Assembly: GCA_035294305.1 (NCBI GenBank)
Contig: DATGLD010000046.1
Span: 1 to 64,000 of the forward strand
Length of the DNA stretch: 64,000 bases
Source: DASRBN01 sp035294305
Lineage (GTDB): Bacteria; Chloroflexota; Ktedonobacteria; Ktedonobacterales; Ktedonobacteraceae
Direction: 5' to 3'
Shown: one piece after another, positions 24,722 through 31,931 of the stretch
How positions within the stretch are numbered: position 1 is the stretch's first letter
Layout: every line of letters starts with the position of its first letter
Program-made: the position numbers and the translations under genes
The notes under the pieces: generated by a model
Databases searched by the model: none
Told to the model about the DNA's origin: nothing
What the model saw: only the letters and a program-made list of their open reading frames with translations

Positions 24722-25384
24722 TTATAACTCCTCTACATTGACGAATGGATTTTCATATCTTTCTTCTACTATTGTTGTCGGTGAGCCATGCCCTGGAAAG
24801 ACGACCAGGTCATCCTCGAGCGTATAGAGCTTTTCCCGGATCGAGCGCTCAATTTGTTCATAGTTTCCCCCCTCCAGATCGGTGCGCCCGATGCCTCGAT
24901 AGAAGAGGGTATCGCCACTGAATACGCAATACGGACGGCTGACAAAGCACACTCCGCCGCGTGTATGGCCGGGAGTATGCAGCACTTCAAGTGTAAGCGT
25001 GCCAAAGGAGATCTCGTCACCTTCCTTAAGCAGCATATCCGGTTTGCGCTTGACTAGCGGCGCTTTCCTGCCAAACATGCTCGCCATATGTTCATCGGTA
25101 TACATAGGGACGTCATCGGGGTGAATCGCCAGCGGCACAGGGTAAACCGCGCTGACAGCATCGATGGCCGAGATATGGTCGATATGTCCATGGGTGTTGA
25201 GAATGTATTTGGGGATTAGCTTTAATTCCCGAATGTGTTCTATGATGCGCCCCGCCTCGTCGCCGGGGTCGATAATGACCGCTTCAAATGTCTGAGGACA
25301 GGCGTACAGGTAACAATTTTCTTGAAATGCTCCAACCGTAATGCACGCGACTATCGGTGCTTGTTCTTGCTCCTCTTCGGGCAT
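24722..25384 (-). CDS. MBL-fold metallohydrolase, glyoxalase II / YcbL-like
   Basis: About 220 residues from ATG 25384; the upstream in-frame extension (to 25465) lacks family features. The metallo-beta-lactamase metal motif is THGHIDH, followed by HTPGHTRGG, a GDTLF segment and a closing PGHGSPTT, giving a two-zinc site. The short length and the RGIGRTDLEGG segment fit the YcbL-type glyoxalase II-like hydrolases. Likely a thioesterase acting on glutathione-like or other thiol esters; substrate not visible. The stop codon directly abuts the GTG of UDP-glucose dehydrogenase, so the two share a transcript. Confidence 0.88.
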   Translation of the reverse strand: MPEEEQEQAPIVACITVGAFQENCYLYACPQTFEAVIIDPGDEAGRIIEHIRELKLIPKYILNTHGHIDHISAIDAVSAVYPVPLAIHPDDVPMYTDEHMASMFGRKAPLVKRKPDMLLKEGDEISFGTLTLEVLHTPGHTRGGVCFVSRPYCVFSGDTLFYRGIGRTDLEGGNYEQIERSIREKLYTLEDDLVVFPGHGSPTTIVEERYENPFVNVEEL

Positions 25385-25454
25385 GCTCTCTTTTATCCCT
25401 TCCTTCGGCAGAAACCTGACATTGCGATATATTATAACACAGAGGCTCAAGTAA

Positions 25455-25537
25455 GGTGACGACACAGGTAGGCCCCTATCCTACACGCAGCGCCTTGCCA
25501 GGTCTGTGTAGGATAGGGGCCTACCTGTGCCGTCACC
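25455..25537. repeat. Long inverted repeat upstream of the MBL hydrolase gene
   Basis: Arms of 32 bases at 25455-25486 and 25506-25537 pair with one mismatch around a 19-base loop. The element separates two leftward genes, starts ~70 bases upstream of the MBL start codon and ends 14 bases from the stop of the small gene behind it. Confidence 0.85.
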
Positions 25538-25551
25538 CTTTTAGGGCCATA

Positions 25552-25761
25552 TTAAGGCTGCGACGGACTTCCCGTTTCCTGGTTGTAATCGATTTCGACC
25601 ACCTGCTCGGTACGTGTCGGCATGCGCCTCTGTCCAGGCGGTGGTTCTGTCACGAACGGCCCCGGTTTAGATATGGGCCATTGAGGAAGCGGTGGAATAG
25701 GAAAGCCGGGTTTCGCTTTTTCCTCGACCTGCTCCAGTTCTTGTTGCGTTTCTTGTTCCAT
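25552..25761 (-). CDS. Small hypothetical protein, 69 residues, proline-rich
   Basis: I do not recognise it. It starts MEQETQQELEQVEEK (a short charged helix) and continues with FPIPPLPQW and FVTEPPPGQRR, so most of it is probably disordered. A strong AAAGGAGGTG lies upstream, though ~12 bases from the ATG; another ATG nearer to it opens a different frame. It sits between two long inverted repeats. Real expression is plausible from the ribosome site alone. Confidence 0.5.
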   Translation of the reverse strand: MEQETQQELEQVEEKAKPGFPIPPLPQWPISKPGPFVTEPPPGQRRMPTRTEQVVEIDYNQETGSPSQP

Positions 25762-25840
25762 ACAGGTGCATCACCTCCTTTTTTCTTATTGTATCATGCG
25801 GATGAGCATAGAAGAAAGAGAGGGCAGAGCTAAGGAGGCA

Positions 25841-25914
25841 GAGGGCGACCACAAGGGTACGCCCTTACTATGACCCGTCTGTCATAGTAAGGGCGTACCC
25901 TTGTGGTCGCCCTC
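25841..25914. repeat. GGAGGGCGACCACAAGGG-family inverted repeat, 34-bp perfect arms
   Basis: Arms 25841-25874 and 25881-25914 match perfectly around CCGTCT. The right arm lies inside the end of the histidine kinase gene and encodes its last ~11 residues (EGDHKGTPLL) and its stop. The same arm sequence occurs at 20320-20400. Confidence 0.92.
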
Positions 25915-27087
25915 CTGCTCCCTGGCCACTGGGGAAGCGTCCGGCAACATAAAGCAGAAGCAGCTTCCTTCCCCTGGCACACCTGAGCTTTCGACCCAGA
26001 TACGCCCATTCATCGCCTCTACCAGTTGCTTACTGATATAGAGACCCAGGCCACTGCCTCTTACTGCGCCGGAAAGATCCCGCTGCAGGCGCACAAACTT
26101 GCCGAAAAGTAATGGAATTTCATCTTGTGGAATGCCCGGGCCTGCATCTTTCACACAGATGCGCACATAAGATCGAGAGGGAGCCTGGTCATCCTCACCT
26201 GCTTGCAAACCGGCGTTGATAGTGATAGGAGTATGCACAGGAGCATATTTAAAGGCATTCGAGAGCAAATTGCGCAGCACCTGGCGCAGTGATTGCTGAT
26301 CTCCCCATACAGTCAGGTTTTCAGCAATGTCCAGGTGCAAAGAGTAAGCATTGGTCTTACGCGGATCGAATAGTTCAAGCACATGCGCAACTTCCCGCGC
26401 AACGTTTAATCTCTCGATATGAAGTGTCTTCATCTTCTTATCGGATTGTACCGCATCCAGCACATTGTCAACCAGCAATTGTAGTTCTTCACATCCGCGC
26501 GCGGCGTGATCGAGAAACGTTGCCCGCAGCGTCTCATCCAGTTGTCCTTGATATTCACGCAGCAATTCGATGTACCCCTGCAATTCCGTGAGTGGAGTCC
26601 GCAATTCATGATTGACATTGAGCAAAAACTGGTCTTTGATCTCATTCAACTCGCGCTGCTGCTCGTATGCGAGAGCTAACTGCTGTTCCGCTTCTTGCGC
26701 TTTCAACCGGGCGTTATCTGCGATATCGAGGGCGCTGCGCAGGTAGCCGATGATGCACCCCTCTGCCAATAAGGCTACCGAGCCAACAAGAAAGACCGTG
26801 ATAAGCGCATGCGGCCACCAGAGCGACCCCAATGTAATAGTGTTGACCACAATGATTGCCAGCACTGAAGCGCCTACGGCGATAAGTCCTCCACGCTGTT
26901 TGAATAACCAGGCGGCCAGCGCAATCGGTATGCTTAAGAGGCTTCCATTCAGCGACGAGGGAAAACCGTATGCAAATAATACCAGGCAGCTTAAAAAACT
27001 CAGAACGACAAGCGGAAGACTCACTCTATAAGGCAGATCTTTCAAATATCGGGGAAAAAAACTCAGGAAACGCACATTCTCCCTCAC
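25882..27087 (-). CDS. Membrane sensor histidine kinase
   Basis: 401 residues. Four to five membrane helices occupy ~22-118, a coiled coil ~120-150, then the HisKA box NVNHELRTPL with phosphoacceptor His160. The HATPase domain has N box LLSNAFKYAP, G1 DAGPGIP, F box LFGKFVR and G2 GSGLGLYIS. It should autophosphorylate and signal to a response regulator, but none is encoded nearby, so it is an orphan. The start is GTG 27087 or GTG 27075. The C-terminal EGDHKGTPLL is encoded by a repeat arm, probably replacing the original end. Confidence 0.9.
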   Translation of the reverse strand: MRENVRFLSFFPRYLKDLPYRVSLPLVVLSFLSCLVLFAYGFPSSLNGSLLSIPIALAAWLFKQRGGLIAVGASVLAIIVVNTITLGSLWWPHALITVFLVGSVALLAEGCIIGYLRSALDIADNARLKAQEAEQQLALAYEQQRELNEIKDQFLLNVNHELRTPLTELQGYIELLREYQGQLDETLRATFLDHAARGCEELQLLVDNVLDAVQSDKKMKTLHIERLNVAREVAHVLELFDPRKTNAYSLHLDIAENLTVWGDQQSLRQVLRNLLSNAFKYAPVHTPITINAGLQAGEDDQAPSRSYVRICVKDAGPGIPQDEIPLLFGKFVRLQRDLSGAVRGSGLGLYISKQLVEAMNGRIWVESSGVPGEGSCFCFMLPDASPVAREQEGDHKGTPLL

Positions 27088-27391
27088 TTCTCTCCACTAC
27101 ACAAATCGTTGGCCATCTACACTATTGTTGCCCCGGCCATACGGCACAGGAATAGCCTGCCTGTATCCCCTGGATTTCTGGGAAAACTATTTATTGCTTC
27201 AATCCCCAAACGGGTTCGGGAAAAGGTGCGACTCCTGCTCCTGCTCGTAAGGGAAAGCATATCCTCAAATCCGAAAAGGTCAAATGGAGATGCATTACGA
27301 ACCCTTCGGACTATTCTAGCATAACCGCTTGCTTCTGGCTATTAAAATTTCGCAAATTGTCAGAATGTACCGCAAAAATCTCATTCACGCC
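27088..27391. other. Gene-free region upstream of the EXLDI cassette
   Basis: Between divergent genes. The only structure seen is the first copy of a ~42-base direct repeat (27198-27239) that recurs at 29104-29145. No RNA gene or coding stretch was recognised. Confidence 0.4.
27198..27239 (+). repeat. Direct repeat, copy 1 (TTCAATCCC-AAA-GGGTTCGGG)
   Basis: TTCAATCCCCAAACGGGTTC followed by GGGAAAAGGTGCGACTCCTGCT. The second copy at 29104-29145 differs at a few positions. Each has an internal short dyad CCCAAA-GGG-like. The two copies flank the EXLDI and ATPase genes. Confidence 0.6.
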
Positions 27392-27420
27392 TTGACCTAT
27401 ACGTATACATATGTTATATT
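27392..27420 (+). promoter_or_regulatory. Promoter/operator of the EXLDI-ABC cassette
   Basis: TTGACC (27392-27397), 17-base spacer, TATATT (27415-27420). The spacer is packed with palindromes: TATACGTATA (27398-27407), GTATAC (27403-27408) and CATATG (27408-27413). That suits a ribbon-helix-helix type repressor, which the EXLDI protein's N-terminus may itself be. Confidence 0.55.
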
Positions 27421-27474
27421 ATACCCTGTAAAAGAAAAAGATGTGTTCGCACTGAGAAGAAAAGGTACCTGCTT

Positions 27475-28044
27475 ATGCCGAATCGAACCATCTATGTAGC
27501 AGACGCGGACATGCCCATATTCGAGAAGGCCCAGCGGCTGGCCGGAGATAATCTCTCGGCCACCATTGTGCAGGCCTTGCGGCGTTTCGTTGAAACGGAA
27601 GAGGCAAAAGTCAGCGGATTTGAGGAGATCACGGTGAGCGTTGGCAAGGGACGCCCCTACCTGCGCAAGCAGTTCCGGGGGCGCATCATTGCCAGGCGCC
27701 GCCTATCTGTCCAGGACGACACGAGATGGCTGGTGTTGACGGTCTATCAGACCGCGAAAGGCAGATTTGCCCTCTACACGCGCTATACCGCCAACTGGTC
27801 GGGCTGGTCCAACAGGCAGAGGAAAGCGAGCAAGTCTAAAAGGGCCTATGAAGAGGGGTCGCAGTGGGATTGGGAATGGAACTGGGACATATCTTCCCAT
27901 GACTGGTCGTCGGCCTACGAAGACGAGCGTCGCCTGGAGGTCTTTGAAACCCTGGAGGAGCTGAAGGAGCAGATTCCAGAGGAACTCTACGAGGCTATCG
28001 CGCAGTATCTCAAGGGCGGCGACCTGGAGATACTGGACATTTGA
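27475..28044 (+). CDS. EXLDI family protein
   Basis: 189 residues. The N-terminal ~45 residues (RTIYVADADMPIFEKAQ, then LSATIVQALRRFVETEE) look like a ribbon-helix-helix DNA-binding unit. The middle is basic and tryptophan-rich. The protein ends LEILDI, the E-x-L-D-I tail that names the EXLDI family. Members are typically encoded beside daunorubicin-type ABC transporters, as here, and probably regulate them; that role is inferred from domain and synteny. Its stop overlaps the next open frame, so it is co-transcribed with the transporter genes. Confidence 0.85.
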   Translation: MPNRTIYVADADMPIFEKAQRLAGDNLSATIVQALRRFVETEEAKVSGFEEITVSVGKGRPYLRKQFRGRIIARRRLSVQDDTRWLVLTVYQTAKGRFALYTRYTANWSGWSNRQRKASKSKRAYEEGSQWDWEWNWDISSHDWSSAYEDERRLEVFETLEELKEQIPEELYEAIAQYLKGGDLEILDI

Positions 28045-28067
28045 GCTACGCAAAGAGAGGTTTTTGT

Positions 28068-29102
28068 ATGGTAACTGATTCTGGGCAGGAAATCTCTATC
28101 GAGGTGCAAAACCTGGTGAAACGCTATCCGAAGTCGCAGGTGAACGCTGTTGATGGGATTTCTTTTCGTGTGCGGCGCGGCGAAATTTTTGGCCTGCTGG
28201 GGCCAAACGGAGCCGGTAAAACTACAACCATTGGCATCCTGACGACCGGTGTGCTTCCCACGAGCGGCACGGCCAAAATCATGGGTATCAACGTGGTCGA
28301 AGACCCCATGAGCGTGAAGCAGCGCATCGCCGTCGTGCCGCAGCAGAGCAACCTTGACCGCAGCCTGCGCGCCCGCGAGATATTGACGTTCCATGCCAGC
28401 TATCACGGCATCCCGCGCGCCGAACGCAACGCGCGCGCTGACGCCCTGCTGCGAGAACTTGGTCTGGGAGATCGCGGCAAAGACATGGTGCGCCGCTATT
28501 CGGGCGGCATGGCGCAGCGCCTGATGCTGGCCCGCGCGCTGATGCACTCGCCGGACGTGCTTTTCCTGGATGAGCCAACAAACAGCCTTGACCCACAATC
28601 GCGTCTCTTCCTGTGGGATCGTATTCGCACGCTCAATTCACAGGGCGTCACCACCTTGCTAACCACGCACGACATGGACGAGGCTGACCAGCTCTGCGAG
28701 CGCATCGCCATTATGGATCACGGCAAAGTTCTCGTGCTGGATACGGCGCCAGAACTCAAGAAACTGATCCCCGGCGGGACGTACCTGGAACTGCGCGTCC
28801 TCATACCCGAACTTATCGCGGTTGGAGCCGATTCCCAGCAAGTATCGAGCAAAAATACGCTGCTCGATATCCTGCGCGCGCTCCCTGGAGCAGTCAAGGC
28901 CGAGGAAATAGCTGCCCAGTCGGGAGATGAGAGCCAGCTCGGAATCACACTCTTCCGCGTGTATGCCGAAGATGCTGGAGCGCTGGTGGTGAGCGCAACG
29001 CAGGCTGTGGCGGAAGCGGGATTTGAACTGCGCGACCTGCATCTCGCGCGGCCCAGCCTGGAAGACGTTTTCATCTTCCTGACAGGAAGGAATTTACGCT
29101 AA
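28068..29102 (+). CDS. ABC transporter ATP-binding protein, DrrA-like
   Basis: 344 residues from ATG 28068 (AGAGG seven bases upstream); a TTG further upstream is a poorer start. Walker A GPNGAGKTTT, signature YSGGMAQRL, Walker B VLFLDEPTN and the switch histidine in LLTTHDMDEAD are all present. The C-terminal ~100 residues are the accessory domain of the daunorubicin-resistance ATPase subfamily, ending near RPSLEDVFIFLTG. It energises the membrane protein encoded next. Likely exports a small molecule, drug or lipid. Confidence 0.94.
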   Translation: MVTDSGQEISIEVQNLVKRYPKSQVNAVDGISFRVRRGEIFGLLGPNGAGKTTTIGILTTGVLPTSGTAKIMGINVVEDPMSVKQRIAVVPQQSNLDRSLRAREILTFHASYHGIPRAERNARADALLRELGLGDRGKDMVRRYSGGMAQRLMLARALMHSPDVLFLDEPTNSLDPQSRLFLWDRIRTLNSQGVTTLLTTHDMDEADQLCERIAIMDHGKVLVLDTAPELKKLIPGGTYLELRVLIPELIAVGADSQQVSSKNTLLDILRALPGAVKAEEIAAQSGDESQLGITLFRVYAEDAGALVVSATQAVAEAGFELRDLHLARPSLEDVFIFLTGRNLR

Positions 29103-29103
29103 G

Positions 29104-29179
29104 TTTCAATCCCAAATGGGTTCGGGAAAGGGTTCGGCTCCTGCTGCCACGCTGTAGGGACGGTGCCTGGTGCCTGTGC
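29104..29179 (+). repeat. Direct repeat copy 2 followed by a CTGTAGGGACAG half copy
   Basis: 29104-29145 repeats the sequence at 27198-27239. 29152-29179 is CTGTAGGGACGGTGCCTGG followed by TGCCTGTGC, a half element of the dispersed family. Both lie in the 115-base gap between the ATPase and permease genes. Confidence 0.65.
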
Positions 29180-29217
29180 GCCACGGCCACCCGAAAAGAT
29201 CAAGAGGAGGTACATTA

Positions 29218-30084
29218 ATGGCTACAACGACGACATCATCTCAGCAGGCCACACTGGCCGGGCTCCCACCTGCTACACGCGCGAAGAGCCGCATCAGCGT
29301 CGCGGGCGCCGCATTTGTGGCAATTCTCAATCGTGACATCGTAGTGACGGGACGCGATTTCATCGCCTTCCTGCTGCAAGTGCTGCTGCAGCCTTTATTC
29401 TTCCTCTTCATCTTCGGTAAGGTGCTGCCCAGCATCGGCTTCGCGCAGCGCGGCTTTGCCGCCGTACTCCTGCCCGGCATTGTGGCGCTGACAGTCGTCA
29501 CCACCGCGCTGCAAGGCGTCACGCTGCCCCTCGTCCTCGATCTCGGCTTCGCGCGCGAGATTGATGATCGACTGCTGGCCCCCTTGCCCGTCAGCCTGGT
29601 GGCCGTCGAGAAAGTGCTGTTCGCGGCGATGCGCGGATTGGTCGCTGGCGCGATTATCTTCCCGCTGGCCTGGTGGATTCTGGGCGATCAATACTCGGTG
29701 CGTACCGATGCCATCGGAGTCATCATCGGTATTATGATACTGACCGCTTTCGCCGGCGCCTGCCTCGGCCTGACCATTGGCACATCGGTGAAGCCGGAAC
29801 AGATCGGCCTGATGTTCTCGCTGATCTTCACACCGCTGATCTTCACCGGCTGCACTTATTATCCGTGGGGCTCGCTCGACTCGATCAAGTGGTTCCAGAT
29901 CATCACGCTCTTCAACCCGCTGACCTACGCTGCTGAGGGGCTGCGCTATGCCATGGTACCCACCATCAACGGCCACACGCTGCCGACGCTGGCGATGGGC
30001 TGGGTCATCCTGGGACTGAGCGTTACAATTGTAGTATTCTTCATCCTGGGATTAAGGATATTCCGAAGGAGGGTAATCAATTAA
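29218..30084 (+). CDS. ABC-2 type transporter permease, DrrB-like
   Basis: 288 residues from ATG 29218, preceded by AGAGGAGG; the upstream extension is encoded by repeat sequence and rejected. About six transmembrane helices with the ABC-2 layout and the conserved tail region FNPLTYAAEGLRYAMV. It forms the membrane channel for the ATPase encoded upstream. Together with the EXLDI protein it makes a three-gene export cassette. Substrate not predictable. Confidence 0.92.
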   Translation: MATTTTSSQQATLAGLPPATRAKSRISVAGAAFVAILNRDIVVTGRDFIAFLLQVLLQPLFFLFIFGKVLPSIGFAQRGFAAVLLPGIVALTVVTTALQGVTLPLVLDLGFAREIDDRLLAPLPVSLVAVEKVLFAAMRGLVAGAIIFPLAWWILGDQYSVRTDAIGVIIGIMILTAFAGACLGLTIGTSVKPEQIGLMFSLIFTPLIFTGCTYYPWGSLDSIKWFQIITLFNPLTYAAEGLRYAMVPTINGHTLPTLAMGWVILGLSVTIVVFFILGLRIFRRRVIN

Positions 30085-30161
30085 GAGGCACCGGGGCGTA
30101 CTCTTGCGGGCGCCTTTCAAATTATCTCTTGTCTAAGAGACGCCTCACACTCTCTGGCAGG

Positions 30162-30569
30162 CTAGTCCTTCACCCGTGGCTCATCAATCCCGGGATCATC
30201 GCGTGGAGGCTGTGAATCCTGTCCCAGGTAATGACTGATGACCAGTGCGCCGCCTACACCAAGCGGGATCAGTCCGGGGAGCAGCCAGGGGCCAAAATGC
30301 AGCGGCGCTCCTGTAAGAGCGGGAGGCAGCATGAAACCGAGCGGGTAGAGGCCAATTGACAGGGCCAGCCCCACCATCGTGATGATCAACCCGGCGCGCA
30401 GCACCCCGGTGCCTTTGCGCTGGCGGCGCAGGCGGTGCGGGTCCAGCCCGCGCATAATCAGTGCCATGCGCTCTTTGTGTTCAATATAGCGCAATAGCAC
30501 GATGAAGCCCAGGAAGATGACCAGCGCCGTTGACCAGCCGAGCAGGGCGGCAAAAACTTCAGAAGACAT
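30162..30569 (-). CDS. Small membrane protein, possibly DUF6249-like
   Basis: 135 residues. One N-terminal helix, then HKERMALIMRGLDP, a segment resembling the conserved HKERxAlIexG motif of DUF6249-type proteins, then two further helices and an acidic, disordered tail. Function unknown. Divergent from the sigma factor gene and convergent with the ABC permease. Confidence 0.55.
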   Translation of the reverse strand: MSSEVFAALLGWSTALVIFLGFIVLLRYIEHKERMALIMRGLDPHRLRRQRKGTGVLRAGLIITMVGLALSIGLYPLGFMLPPALTGAPLHFGPWLLPGLIPLGVGGALVISHYLGQDSQPPRDDPGIDEPRVKD

Positions 30570-30586
30570 TGCGGCTAAACCTATGT

Positions 30587-30658
30587 TTGAATTCTCACGT
30601 GTATATGATAAGATACACGTAAAGGCAAGAATGTTTCAAGGTCGTTGAAACTTTTTTT
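30587..30658 (+). promoter_or_regulatory. Leader of the ECF sigma gene with operator-like dyad and attenuator-like hairpin
   Basis: A TTGAAT (30587-30592) / TAAGAT (30609-30614) promoter with a 16-base spacer is possible. It contains the inverted repeat ACGTGTAT (30597-30604) / ATACACGT (30613-30620). Downstream, GTTTCAA (30633-30639) pairs with TTGAAAC (30645-30651) and is followed by seven T residues, which has the form of an intrinsic terminator lying before the sigma gene. Confidence 0.45.
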
Positions 30659-30683
30659 GCTCATGTAAACTCTAAGGGAACGT

Positions 30684-31337
30684 ATGAGAGAGCACCTTTT
30701 GCCATCATCTCAAAGCCTGGGAATATCCCTTTCGAATGTCGTCTCAGCCCGTGCGGAACTGGACGACATGCAGCTTATTGCCGCGAGCAAAAAAGGCGAC
30801 CAGGACGCTTTTGCCCAACTCGTACAGCGTTACCAACGCCGCGTTTTCAATCTCGTTTATCGCATGCTACAGCACTACGAGGAGGCGAACGAGATCACGC
30901 AGGAGACTTTTTTAGCTGCCTGGCAGGGCCTTCCCGCCTTCCGCGGCGATGCTCGTTTCCCAACCTGGCTGTACCGCATCGCCTACAATTGTTCCTTGAA
31001 AAGTCTTGAGCAGCGCAAACGCGATAAGGCATTGCAGGAAGCTTTACAGGCCGAGCAGGTGCTGGAACGCGCCTACGGCGATAAAAGCGCGGATGCCCAG
31101 CTGGAAATGCATGATCGCCAGGCTTTCATTCAAGAGCTGATTGCCAGGCTACCTACGAAATATCGTGTCGTGCTGATCTTGCGTCACCTGCAAGATATGA
31201 CCTACGAAGAAATGGCGGAAATACTTACTATGCCCATCGGTACCATTAAAACTCATTTGTTCCGCGCGCGCAATTTGCTCAAGGAGCGCCTGCAAACTCT
31301 TGACCGCGACCGGTTTTTGGGAACGAGAGGTTCGTAA
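30684..31337 (+). CDS. ECF RNA polymerase sigma factor
   Basis: 217 residues. Region 2 is FAQLVQRYQRRVFNLVYRM with EITQETFLAAWQ and FPTWLYRIAYN; region 4 is LPTKYRVVLILRHLQDMTYEEMA then GTIKTHLFRARNLLKERL. RpoE/SigW-like. AAGGGA precedes the ATG by five bases. The stop overlaps the anti-sigma start (TAATG), so the two are made together. It redirects RNA polymerase to a stress regulon when released. Confidence 0.95.
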   Translation: MREHLLPSSQSLGISLSNVVSARAELDDMQLIAASKKGDQDAFAQLVQRYQRRVFNLVYRMLQHYEEANEITQETFLAAWQGLPAFRGDARFPTWLYRIAYNCSLKSLEQRKRDKALQEALQAEQVLERAYGDKSADAQLEMHDRQAFIQELIARLPTKYRVVLILRHLQDMTYEEMAEILTMPIGTIKTHLFRARNLLKERLQTLDRDRFLGTRGS

Positions 31338-31891
31338 TGCAATGTAAAGAGGCTTCGCGGTTAATGCAACTATATATAGATGGCCGTCTCAAATTTGATC
31401 AGATACATGCATTAGAGGCGCACATTACTGCCTGCTCCGCCTGCCATGCGGAACTCAATACTTTAGAGGAAATGGTTAGCAATCTGCATGACTTCAAGTT
31501 TGTTGCCGAGCCGGAAGATCTTACCGCTCAGATCATGCGTCGTGTAGCCCTCTCCCCGGCTCGTTCCGGCACGCCTAAATTTTCGCTACTGCGCCCTTCG
31601 CTACCCGAAATACTGGCCGCTGTCTTCCTTGCCACCATCGCCACACTGGCATTTATTCTGCAACAGCCCTCCGTGCGATCAGTGCTGCCTGTCGCCAACG
31701 GGCACGACTCGCTCTCGCTTGCCTTTTTACATACCCTGCACCTGCTTACATCCATCGATATAGGGACGCTCACCCTGGTTCTCTGGATCGTTGGCACCTT
31801 CCTGGGTATCTTTATCACATTGCTTTTTGCCGGCAATGAAGTGCGCTCGCGCTGGTTCAGGGCAATGATGGCACGCCTGCCCGTGCGCTGA
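31337..31891 (+). CDS. Zinc-binding transmembrane anti-sigma factor
   Basis: 184 residues. The zinc anti-sigma motif H-x3-C-x2-C is His29-ITA-Cys33-SA-Cys36, at the usual place. Two membrane helices follow, ~90-110 and ~148-168. ZAS-domain proteins hold the cognate ECF sigma at the membrane and release it on signal; here the partner is the gene upstream, overlapping by one base. The presence of two helices rather than one is a variation. Confidence 0.9.
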   Translation: MQCKEASRLMQLYIDGRLKFDQIHALEAHITACSACHAELNTLEEMVSNLHDFKFVAEPEDLTAQIMRRVALSPARSGTPKFSLLRPSLPEILAAVFLATIATLAFILQQPSVRSVLPVANGHDSLSLAFLHTLHLLTSIDIGTLTLVLWIVGTFLGIFITLLFAGNEVRSRWFRAMMARLPVR

Positions 31892-31931
31892 ATGCTGCCC
31901 TCCCTAATACTTATATTTCAGGAGAGAAAAC

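Noticed and set aside
29104..29145. GTTTCAATCCC-like start of the direct repeat resembles some CRISPR repeats
   Set aside because: Only two copies, 1.9 kb apart, with no spacers and no cas genes.
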